A DNA stretch of 64,000 bases from Gammaproteobacteria bacterium (GTDB taxonomy: Bacteria; Pseudomonadota; Gammaproteobacteria; Steroidobacterales; GCA-2729495): assembly GCA_024229935.1 (NCBI GenBank), contig JAAERX010000027.1, forward strand, positions 62,001-126,000. The letters run 5' to 3'. The position numbers were made by a program, and so were the translations under genes. Under the pieces are notes generated by a model that searched no databases, was not told the DNA's origin, and saw only the letters and a program-made list of their open reading frames with translations. Every line of letters starts with the position of its first letter. The stretch's first letter is position 1. This document shows positions 1-7,807 of the stretch, in pieces.

Positions 1-540
1 GATCAGACAGCATTACACCGCTGCATTGGAGTAATCTTTCAAGACTTTAATCGCTATCAGTTCACCGTAGGTGAAAATATCGGCGTAGGAGATGTAGAAG
101 GGTATCACGATGAGGGTCGTTGGTTGGATGCCGCCCGTAAAGGTATGGCGATGCCATTTGTTAAAAAAATGCCCTGGGGCTTTAAAACACAACTTGGCAC
201 CTGGTTTAAAGGCGGCAAAGAATTATCTACAGGCCAGTGGCAGAAGATCGCATTATCACGGGCATTCATGCGCAGTAATGCCGAAGTACTGGTTTTGGAC
301 GAACCTACCGCCGCCATGGATGCAGCAGCTGAAGCTGAACTGTTTGAGTACTTTCGTGAACACACTAAAGGCCGGATTGCAGTGCTTATATCACACCGGT
401 TTTCTACCGTACGCCAAGCAGATCGAATTGCAGTTTTAGAAGAAGGTAAAATTATCGAGTGTGGCTGTCATGATGAACTACTAGCCAAAGACGGATTGTA
501 TGCAAAGTTGTTTCTACTACAAGCAGAAGGTTACAGATAA
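1..540 (+). CDS. ABC exporter, ATPase domain (5' partial)
   Basis: The reading frame is open from the first base, so the gene begins upstream; only the C-terminal half of the nucleotide-binding domain is here. Counting from codon 1, a Q-loop (GVIFQDF) lies at 10-16, the signature LSTGQ at 75-79, Walker B with D100/E101 followed by PTAAMDA, and the H-loop SHR with His132. Walker A and the membrane part are missing. The sequence style, with the ATPase domain ending the protein, suits a fused permease-ATPase exporter of the MsbA/McjD type. The substrate is unknown. The gene ends 150 bp before a convergent peptidase gene. Confidence 0.85.
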   Translation, partial: DQTALHRCIGVIFQDFNRYQFTVGENIGVGDVEGYHDEGRWLDAARKGMAMPFVKKMPWGFKTQLGTWFKGGKELSTGQWQKIALSRAFMRSNAEVLVLDEPTAAMDAAAEAELFEYFREHTKGRIAVLISHRFSTVRQADRIAVLEEGKIIECGCHDELLAKDGLYAKLFLLQAEGYR

Positions 541-690
541 GCAATACAAAAATTATCAAACCACATCAGAAATAGCGGAATACTCTTAGGATACAGAGCT
601 TTACCAGCATTTCAGCGCCCAGAGCAGCAAAGTCTATAAACACAACAATCAGATAAATAAAAGAAAATATAACCCTACCTTTTCAAGCCA

Positions 691-1380
691 TTAACGCCGC
701 AGAACTGCAATCCAGCGCCCTAAATTAAGCAAACTAGCAAGAGAACCTGCTACATAGGTTAATGCAGCAGCTTTAAGTATACGACGTGCATGAGGCAAAT
801 CACCCGCTTGCAGGTAATCACCCTCCTCCAGTATGGGTAGAGCCTTACCATAACTAGCATCAAGTTCCACTGGTAATGTAACAAGATGAACCAGCGTACC
901 CATTGCCATTGATGCTACTGCAAGTAATAACATGAGAATACTTAGCTGCGGTAACCGCGCCACAAGTAGCACCAGTGGCGCCATCATTAATATGACCCGA
1001 CCTGCACGTTCACCCATTATGGCAACATTTACCAGCCGTTGCCGGGCATTAAACAGAGCCTCATCACGTGAGTCCTGAAGGGCGTGGCCAACCTCATGTG
1101 CCGCCACCGTTATAGCAGTTAATGAGTAGCCATTAAAATTATTGGCAGACAAACGAACAGCTTTGCTTACAGGGTCATAATGGTCACCTTTGTCTGTTTC
1201 TTCAACCTTCACATCAAGCAATTCAAAATTATCCAGTAAATGGCGAGCCAGCTCCGCACCACTGCCCTCTTTACGATATCGATCGGCTGGTTCACTGTAT
1301 TTTTTAAGCACCTGTTTGACCCAGACACCAGGCAAGATGATGCATGCAAGTAACCCAAGGATGAAAATGACCCATATCAT
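691..1380 (-). CDS. YugP-like membrane zinc metallopeptidase
   Basis: A 229-residue protein with an N-terminal membrane helix, a zinc-protease motif HEVGH (His95, Glu96, His99) and further hydrophobic stretches in the second half. This matches the neutral zinc metallopeptidase family typified by YugP, which has an N-terminal anchor and a membrane-embedded C-terminal half. Its substrates are not known. I chose the ATG at 1380; a TTG six codons upstream (1398) is possible but has no better ribosome site. The gene stands alone, convergent with the ABC gene. Confidence 0.8.
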   Translation of the reverse strand: MIWVIFILGLLACIILPGVWVKQVLKKYSEPADRYRKEGSGAELARHLLDNFELLDVKVEETDKGDHYDPVSKAVRLSANNFNGYSLTAITVAAHEVGHALQDSRDEALFNARQRLVNVAIMGERAGRVILMMAPLVLLVARLPQLSILMLLLAVASMAMGTLVHLVTLPVELDASYGKALPILEEGDYLQAGDLPHARRILKAAALTYVAGSLASLLNLGRWIAVLRR

Positions 1381-1508
1381 CCTGACACTATAGAACAATA
1401 CTATCAGGATGCTGGATATTATTAATGCAGTCCGGCATGCTCATACTTTTTTGAACATCAGACGCTTGGTGCGTCCTAACCTCTAGCACCCTTCTAAGAC
1501 TTTGCATA

Positions 1509-1727
1509 ATGGCAAGTAAAAAAACCAAGCAAGACAAACCAAACCTGATGCAGATGATATTCAGCATGATTGCGGCATTCTGTGGCATACAAAGCAATCA
1601 AAACCATGACCGTGATAATGACCATATAGACAAAGTCGGCTTCATGCCCTATATCATTATAGGAATAGTAATGACCTTTGTACTAATACTTGCTTTATAT
1701 TTAACTGTTCAACTCATACTGACTTAA
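1509..1727 (+). CDS. DUF2970 small membrane protein
   Basis: A 72-residue protein: a lysine-rich N-terminus, a central segment (MIFSMIAAFCGIQSNQNHDRD) that matches the DUF2970 family pattern, and a single C-terminal membrane helix at about 46-70. DUF2970 proteins are short proteobacterial inner-membrane proteins of unknown role. It starts at the first ATG and lies 36 bp before the phospholipase gene on the same strand, so the two may be co-transcribed. Confidence 0.7.
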   Translation: MASKKTKQDKPNLMQMIFSMIAAFCGIQSNQNHDRDNDHIDKVGFMPYIIIGIVMTFVLILALYLTVQLILT

Positions 1728-1763
1728 GAAGCCAGTAAAATTAAGTAAACGGAATCCTTTTTT

Positions 1764-2819
1764 ATGGCATCTTTAAGTAAGAACCACGCGAGCCTAATCG
1801 CCACACTCCCACTATTTCTTATCTGCACTACAGCCCTTGCAGAGCCCGATAACACACTGGTGGAATCAGTCGGCATGCAGACTCAGCTCAGCCCTATGGA
1901 AAAATGCCTTCTGGAAAGCATAAAAACAGCAGCGCCTGATACTGCAGTCAGCAAACTTCAGTCAGAATGTAAAAAAGACATTACAAAAATCACGCATGGA
2001 ATGCCACAAGACACCAAAAATGAATTAATGACACCCATTCAAGAACAAATGCTGGCAGACCAGATTACCTATGAAAGGAGCTTTGCAATAAGTCCCTTTC
2101 AACCAAACTATTTCATTGCATCACATAACAGCGACCCCAATGAAGCACCCTTTGAGGCTTCAACAGGCAATGATGTATCCCTTGATAAAGAGGAAGCAGA
2201 ATTTCAAATCAGTATCAAAGCCCCGCTCTGGCGAAATATGTTTGGCTCAAATAATGATCTGATGGCCGCCTATACACAAAAATCATGGCTACAGAAAAAC
2301 AATGATGATATTTCTAATACTTTCCGCGAAACAAATTATCAACCCGAAATATTCTTGCGTCATTACGGCGGACCTGAAATTTTCGGTGGACAAACAAGAG
2401 TAATGGATATCGGCTTTAATCATGAGTCTAACGGGCATACCGGTGATTTATCCCGCAGCTGGGATCGCGTTATAGGCAGGATGCTTCTTGATTACGACAG
2501 CGTTGCTGTAGACCTTAGGGCCTGGTATCGCATACCTGAAAATGATGCAGATGATGAGAACCCGCACATGCACCGCTACTATGGCTATGGTGATGTCAGA
2601 GTCTCATATGCACCAAATAAAAATACTTTCAGTGCAATGCTACGACCTGGCACAGAAGAAAACGGACTGGAATTAACCTGGAGCTACCCACTCAATAAGT
2701 CTTTTCGACTTTACGCACAATACTGGAACGGATACGGCGAAAGCCTGATTGATTATGATGTTCGCGTTAAACGTATTGGTATTGGCATAGCTCTAAATGA
2801 CTGGTTGCAACGAAATTAA
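1764..2819 (+). CDS. pldA: Outer-membrane phospholipase A (OMPLA)
   Basis: A 351-residue protein with a signal peptide ending at ALA/E (about residue 26) and a C-terminal beta-barrel domain. OMPLA hydrolyses phospholipids in the outer leaflet of a damaged outer membrane. Family landmarks are YTQKSW (170-175), FRETNYQPE (188-196) and NHESNG (219-224), which holds catalytic His220 and Ser222. SRSW follows at 230-233, and YGESLIDY lies near the end. The residue matching the triad Asn of E. coli (Asn156) is Asp234 here. The segment between signal and barrel (27-105) is longer than in E. coli. Tail-to-tail with the PQQ dehydrogenase. Confidence 0.92.
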   Translation: MASLSKNHASLIATLPLFLICTTALAEPDNTLVESVGMQTQLSPMEKCLLESIKTAAPDTAVSKLQSECKKDITKITHGMPQDTKNELMTPIQEQMLADQITYERSFAISPFQPNYFIASHNSDPNEAPFEASTGNDVSLDKEEAEFQISIKAPLWRNMFGSNNDLMAAYTQKSWLQKNNDDISNTFRETNYQPEIFLRHYGGPEIFGGQTRVMDIGFNHESNGHTGDLSRSWDRVIGRMLLDYDSVAVDLRAWYRIPENDADDENPHMHRYYGYGDVRVSYAPNKNTFSAMLRPGTEENGLELTWSYPLNKSFRLYAQYWNGYGESLIDYDVRVKRIGIGIALNDWLQRN

Positions 2820-2861
2820 CAAGTAACTCAAGAATGCTAAGCCAACACCCGCTGCAACCCT

Positions 2862-4955
2862 TTAGCGCAAACGACTTGCGCGCTCCAGCACATAAGCACG
2901 AATTGCCAATGAATCATCTACTGACAACACTTCAGCAAATGATCGCATACCCCTATCCGCCCTGCTGCCAGCTATAACAATTGCCTGCCACTGAGAAAAA
3001 GTTTTTGGGCTCGCATAACGCAGGTCAGCTATTACTCCTCCTGATGTGACACCCAGGCCATGACACATATAGCAATACTGTTCGTATGCTTTTTTCCCCT
3101 GACCAACAAGCTCTTTATCTTCACTCTCTAGAAGCAATTCCTCTGGAATATTGACTACCCTCTGAAGTTGGCGTGCTGCAGGAATGGCTACTGTTCCACC
3201 TAACTTAAATGCAAGTATCCGGTTTTCATTAACCAAACCATTCCAACGCTTACCCGTAGGCCCGCCAACAAGTCCTGAACCACCACCACGCCCTGCTAAA
3301 ACAAGTATGTATTGCTCATCCGCTACCGCATAGCTTACCGGGCCAGCCATAATGGTTGTGCCCGCCTCAAAACTCCATAATTTATTACCGCTATCAGCTG
3401 CATACGCAGAAAATTCACCACTACCAAGCCCCTGAAAAACAAGGTTTCCAGCAGTGGCAAGTGTGCCCCCACCCAGGTCCGCATGCTCAACACGCCAGCG
3501 TTCAGTTTGTGTTTGCGGGTCCCATGCCAGTAAACGTACACCAAAGTGTAGTTTTTGACGCTTCCCCTGAGGGTTTAGTGCACGATAATTTGCAACACCT
3601 TCTTCTATACCCGTATTTTGAAAGCCAGGCTTATATGAATAACTATCATGATGGTTGTAGTAACCCGGCACACTCAGTGCAGGAATATATGCAAGCTTTG
3701 TAAGCGGGCTATAACTCATGGGATGCCAACTATGTCCACCGGATGGACCGGGAACAACTAGTCGACCCTGCTCTTTATAGCGGGCAAATGGGTATTCAAC
3801 TGGTCGCCCTGTTTCTAGGTCTACATGACTGGCCCAGTTTTGGTCTATATATTTTTCAGCTGACAATAACTCACCCGTGGCACGATCAAGCACATAAAAG
3901 AAGCCATTTTTGGGTGCCTGAATTAAAACCTTACGAGGTTGCTCATCAATCATTAATTCAGTCAGCACCATGGATTCCACGGCTGAGAAATTCCATGATT
4001 CACCGGGAGTCGTCTGGTAATGCCAGACGTACTCTCCATTATCCGGGTTTACAGCAATAATTGATGACAGGAACAGGTTGTCCCCACCACCAGGACTACG
4101 TAGCTCACGACTCCACGGCGTGCCATTACCTACCCCGAAATACAGTAAATTTAATTCAGGGTCGAATGCCATTGCATTCCATGCCGTACCACCACCACCT
4201 GTTTTGTACCACTCTTCCCCATGCCAGGTCTTAGCAGCCATTTCAAGTACGGCATTTTCCTGTGGCTGAGCCGGGTCACCGGGTACTGTATAAAAACGCC
4301 AGTCTAATTCTCCGGTATTTGCATCGTATGCTGAAATATACCCACGCACTCCATAATCAGCACCAGAATTACCAATGATGACTTTTCCTTTAATAACACG
4401 TGGTGCACCTGTGATGGTATAGGGCTTCTTACGATCTATAGTTAATGTAGACCAGAGCTGTTCACCCGTGTGTGCATCAAGTGCAAGTAGTCGGCCATCA
4501 AGAGTAGCCGCAAGCACCTTGCCATCCCATACAGCTACACCACGACTGACCGCATCACAACATGAATGGGCAGCCACCCATGAACGTGATGTTTGAGGAT
4601 CAAAATGCCATATCAAATCACCTGTTTGTGCATTGATGGCATAAATAATATTCCACGAACCACTAATATAAATAACACCATCTACAACAATAGGTGTACC
4701 TTCCAGGCCACGATCAGTGCCAAGGTCCAGATACCATGCTAGCCCCAGCTGCTTAATAGTAGAATCATTGATATCATCAAGCAGACTAAAGCGCTGCTCA
4801 TCATAAGTACGGCCATGTACCAACCAGTTTTGTGATTCGCTATCCGCATTGATAACTCGTTGTGTACTAATAGCAGCAACATCTACCGGCCGGGGTTCAC
4901 AGGCTGTTAGTACAGATAGCAATATGCTAATACAGAGTATAAAAACAGATTTCAT
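2862..4955 (-). CDS. Lipoprotein PQQ-dependent alcohol dehydrogenase with heme c
   Basis: A 697-residue quinohemoprotein. The N-terminus is a lipoprotein signal (LTAC, lipidated Cys about residue 19), so the enzyme should be membrane-tethered on the periplasmic side. The eight-bladed propeller contains the vicinal Cys-Cys (AHSCCDAV) typical of PQQ enzymes, the GGGTAWNAMAFDPE region and the GGGDNLFLSSI segment with the catalytic Asp. A C-terminal cytochrome c domain carries CYMCH at about 628-632. Such enzymes oxidise alcohols or aldehydes and pass electrons to the respiratory chain; the substrate cannot be told. ATG 4955 was chosen because it begins the signal peptide; a TTG at 4991 would add 12 residues. 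No PQQ synthesis genes are in the window. Confidence 0.9.
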   Translation of the reverse strand: MKSVFILCISILLSVLTACEPRPVDVAAISTQRVINADSESQNWLVHGRTYDEQRFSLLDDINDSTIKQLGLAWYLDLGTDRGLEGTPIVVDGVIYISGSWNIIYAINAQTGDLIWHFDPQTSRSWVAAHSCCDAVSRGVAVWDGKVLAATLDGRLLALDAHTGEQLWSTLTIDRKKPYTITGAPRVIKGKVIIGNSGADYGVRGYISAYDANTGELDWRFYTVPGDPAQPQENAVLEMAAKTWHGEEWYKTGGGGTAWNAMAFDPELNLLYFGVGNGTPWSRELRSPGGGDNLFLSSIIAVNPDNGEYVWHYQTTPGESWNFSAVESMVLTELMIDEQPRKVLIQAPKNGFFYVLDRATGELLSAEKYIDQNWASHVDLETGRPVEYPFARYKEQGRLVVPGPSGGHSWHPMSYSPLTKLAYIPALSVPGYYNHHDSYSYKPGFQNTGIEEGVANYRALNPQGKRQKLHFGVRLLAWDPQTQTERWRVEHADLGGGTLATAGNLVFQGLGSGEFSAYAADSGNKLWSFEAGTTIMAGPVSYAVADEQYILVLAGRGGGSGLVGGPTGKRWNGLVNENRILAFKLGGTVAIPAARQLQRVVNIPEELLLESEDKELVGQGKKAYEQYCYMCHGLGVTSGGVIADLRYASPKTFSQWQAIVIAGSRADRGMRSFAEVLSVDDSLAIRAYVLERASRLR

Positions 4956-5032
4956 CAAAGCATTATGCCGCGGCAATTCAAACAGAGACAACCAGTAACA
5001 TTTAACTGTCCAAAATAAGTCATAATGCCGCT

Positions 5033-5746
5033 ATGACATTCATTAGTTACAGAAATTTATGGGAACCCACCGAACTGGTGCGCTTCCTCATAACGGCAAA
5101 TGTTGTAATGTTTGTAACCGCATTGCTACTGGCACCAGAAGCAGTTAATACCAGCCTGAACCCAAGCTTTTTTCTGGCCCCACCAACTGCTGTACTCTTT
5201 AAGCTGGGAGCATCCGGCACCCTACCGGTATTTTCAGAAGACCGCTGGTGGACGCTTATCACTGCCAACTACCTGCATGGCAGTCTGCTGCACTTAATAT
5301 TTAATGTATTTGCCTTACGTTCAGTTGGCAAGATCGCCATTGAAATATACGCCCCCAGCCGATTCTTTCTTATCTACTTTCTGGGTGGTGCAATAGCCAT
5401 GGCAGCATCCAGTATTGCGGGGATATCACTGACATTGGGCGCATCCGGTGCTATCTGCGCCCTTATCGGCTGCATGTCCTACGATGACTGGCGCTACAAC
5501 AAAGGCAATCTCAAGATGCGGATCGCCTCAGTCGGTGTGTGGGTAGTCTTTATTGCTGTCATAGGCTTAACCCTGCCAAACGTTAATAACTGGGCACATG
5601 CAGTTGGCTTTGCAAGCGGATTTTTCCTTGGCTTTTGCTTTTGGCCCCGGGTTACTCAGGATGAAAAAACCTTATTCCGTATTGGTGCAGTTGTTTGCAT
5701 GATAGCCACCATCGGCACATTAATATACGGTTTGCTATTCAGTTAA
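5033..5746 (+). CDS. Rhomboid-family intramembrane serine protease
   Basis: A 237-residue polytopic protein with about six membrane helices. The catalytic serine lies in GASG (Ser138) and its partner His189 in HAVGFASG, the HxxGxxxG pattern of rhomboids. An N-terminal LHLIFNVFAL segment matches the conserved His/Asn helix that stabilises the oxyanion. Rhomboids cleave single-pass membrane proteins within the bilayer; the substrate is unknown. It is divergent from the PQQ dehydrogenase, with 77 bp between the starts. Confidence 0.88.
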   Translation: MTFISYRNLWEPTELVRFLITANVVMFVTALLLAPEAVNTSLNPSFFLAPPTAVLFKLGASGTLPVFSEDRWWTLITANYLHGSLLHLIFNVFALRSVGKIAIEIYAPSRFFLIYFLGGAIAMAASSIAGISLTLGASGAICALIGCMSYDDWRYNKGNLKMRIASVGVWVVFIAVIGLTLPNVNNWAHAVGFASGFFLGFCFWPRVTQDEKTLFRIGAVVCMIATIGTLIYGLLFS

Positions 5747-5770
5747 ATAATTAAAAGCCTGATCACTGCA

Positions 5771-6244
5771 TCATATTAACAGGTGTTTCTCTATAGCAAT
5801 AAATTTACTGGCTGCAGTTATAAGCGGATTAGCTGTTAATTTAGGCACTCCATAAACTTCCGAGCGTGTGTTAAAACGCTGCTTGATACGCTCAAGCAAT
5901 ATGGCGAAATCACCATCACCAGAAGCAAGCACTACAGTATCGCAATTCGGCGCAGCCTCATAAACATCAAGTGCAATACCTACATCCCAGTCGGCTTTGG
6001 TTGTCCCATCCTGGCGTGTGAGCATGGGCTTAAGCAGCACAGTAAACCCTATGGCACGCAGAATATTCTGGAACTGCTGCTGCTTTTCATCACCACGGTC
6101 CGTGGCATAGGCAAATGCACTTATAACCTCACGGTTATCTGTAACTTTGGCCCAGAACTTGTTGTAGTCAAAATTAGACTGATAGGTCTGCCGACATGTG
6201 TAGTAAATATTTTGAACATCTATAAAAAGACTTATTTTTTCCAT
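5771..6244 (-). CDS. NYN-domain (LabA/DUF88-like) protein
   Basis: A 157-residue protein that is a single NYN domain of the PIN-like nuclease fold. Acidic residues expected at the metal site are visible: FIDVQN (Asp9, Asn12), DWDVGIALD in the middle and the ASGDGDF segment. These proteins are likely RNases or RNA-binding proteins of unknown target. ATG 6244 was chosen because the domain begins right there; an upstream in-frame start (6319) would add 25 residues that do not look like the family. Convergent with the rhomboid gene. Confidence 0.82.
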   Translation of the reverse strand: MEKISLFIDVQNIYYTCRQTYQSNFDYNKFWAKVTDNREVISAFAYATDRGDEKQQQFQNILRAIGFTVLLKPMLTRQDGTTKADWDVGIALDVYEAAPNCDTVVLASGDGDFAILLERIKQRFNTRSEVYGVPKLTANPLITAASKFIAIEKHLLI

Positions 6245-6634
6245 AACTAATACTTTAGACTGTACTGATTCATGATCTGGAAAACCCAGAGCAAGACAAA
6301 ACATCCCGGCTTTAAACACACATAAATCATCAGTCTTGTTAATGACCCTAATTGGGTTTCAATTGTAACGGCACCAGGGGGGCTGGTTGACAGAATATAC
6401 ATCAGCCATATGAGACCAGAACCAACCAAGACAAGTAAATAAATGGCCTGAAATCAGGCGGCTCTTATTCTTTACTGGCGTAGGGCCGTGCCCCAGGCCG
6501 GCAGGCATTAATTTCTACCCCACATTATCAAGTAAATATATTGGCGCCACCCTTACTCTACTGGGTGAAAGGCTGAAGAAAAGCTATCAACGCATACGTA
6601 AGGCCAGGTAGAGAACATATAAAGACAAAAGAGG
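6245..6634. other. Intergenic region without a recognised gene
   Basis: 390 bp between the NYN gene and the secreted unknown. Short open frames here lack ribosome sites and family features. A GC-rich patch (about 6480-6510) stands out from AT-rich flanks, but no terminator-like T-run follows it. Confidence 0.5.
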
Positions 6635-7102
6635 CTATTCCGGCAGCATTTCACAATCAAGTTCCACCTCAATATCAAAGAGCTTGCGCTCAATAGCTGC
6701 CGCATAGCCCGGTAGCTGGTTTGTACTCACCCTGCCTGTTGCAAGCTCAGCACCAATGGACATATACATAAACTCCCGTTGCTCACGGGTGAACCCAACA
6801 ACCTCTTTCTGGGTCCATTCCTCAAGCTCCATATATTTGTATGCTTTTTGCCCCTGAGCGCGTTCCTGACTCTTGTAAGAAGCATAGTTCTGCACATAGA
6901 GACGCGCATATTTTCTGATACGAGCCTGCGCCTCTTCGGAGGATAAGCCATGCACTATCTGGCTTTCACCAAGTACACAACCACCTTCAACAGGAGGATT
7001 AGAAAATGCTGTCGCAGTAAACAACAAACCAAATAGCAGCATGAATATAAAATGCATGCCTGATTGTAGCAGTACCCATTTGAATGGAACGGTTCCAGAC
7101 AT
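6635..7102 (-). CDS. Secreted protein of unknown function
   Basis: A 155-residue protein not recognised. The N-terminus (about residues 6-34) is a signal peptide or anchor ending FTATAFS; the mature part is charged and mostly helical, with two cysteines near its ends (GGCVLG and ELDCEML) that could pair in the periplasm. Starts are uncertain: ATG 7102 is used, ATG 7057 would give a tighter signal peptide, and TTG 7126 is also open. It follows another secreted unknown on the same strand by 27 bp, so the two probably form an operon. Confidence 0.6.
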   Translation of the reverse strand: MSGTVPFKWVLLQSGMHFIFMLLFGLLFTATAFSNPPVEGGCVLGESQIVHGLSSEEAQARIRKYARLYVQNYASYKSQERAQGQKAYKYMELEEWTQKEVVGFTREQREFMYMSIGAELATGRVSTNQLPGYAAAIERKLFDIEVELDCEMLPE

Positions 7103-7129
7103 TATTAAAAGATTCACTAATGACAAAAA

Positions 7130-7723
7130 CTAGAGTCCACGGGCATCAGAATTTTCAAGTTTTTTCTTGCGACTATCTTCCTGCGCCATCAGTTGCTGAG
7201 TAAGTGACATATTACGCCAGGCTCTGGCTTCTTTAGACCCATACAACCAGCCCAGCGTCATAGAAAGGCGCCATTTAGATTCACCATTATGCATAGCCTG
7301 ATTAATCCGCGTCTGCAGGTTGAAGGGTGGCCTGTCAAAATTAACTTCAATAATATGCATCTGGGCATCCAGAAGCTCTCGACCAAACTCCCAGGTCGGA
7401 TACTTAGCACGCAGCAGTTCCACATAGTGTTTACCAAATTCACGTGCTTCTGCTTCAGTATCAAACCAGCTAGCGGCATTTATATAACCAATCGTTAGGG
7501 TCTCAGCTGTGGCTATAAGTGAGACATCAGTAATATTTTCTGGCTTAACCGGATTTTCTGCACTGATGATCAGATTGCCATTTGTGGCAGTCTGAACATC
7601 AGTAACAGATGTGCGTTTATAGTCACCACCCAATTGGTAACCCATAAATTCACCATTACTGGCATCCGCCATAGCTACACCAGGTAAGGCAACAAGATAA
7701 AGCAGAAGAAACCAAATACGCAT
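7130..7723 (-). CDS. Secreted protein of unknown function
   Basis: A 197-residue protein with a clear signal peptide (MRIWFLLLYLVALPGVAMA, cleavage about 19/20). The mature part begins with NGEFMGYQLGG and has mixed alpha/beta character with no cysteines, ending in a lysine-rich tail. No family recognised. It is probably periplasmic and probably the first gene of a two-gene operon with the gene at 6635-7102. Confidence 0.65.
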   Translation of the reverse strand: MRIWFLLLYLVALPGVAMADASNGEFMGYQLGGDYKRTSVTDVQTATNGNLIISAENPVKPENITDVSLIATAETLTIGYINAASWFDTEAEAREFGKHYVELLRAKYPTWEFGRELLDAQMHIIEVNFDRPPFNLQTRINQAMHNGESKWRLSMTLGWLYGSKEARAWRNMSLTQQLMAQEDSRKKKLENSDARGL

Positions 7724-7807
7724 AACATGTGCCCTCTGATACTTATAAAAACTACCCTAATAGTAAAACTATTGATATCTTAATAGAGAGTTAATGCAAA
7801 ACAAATA

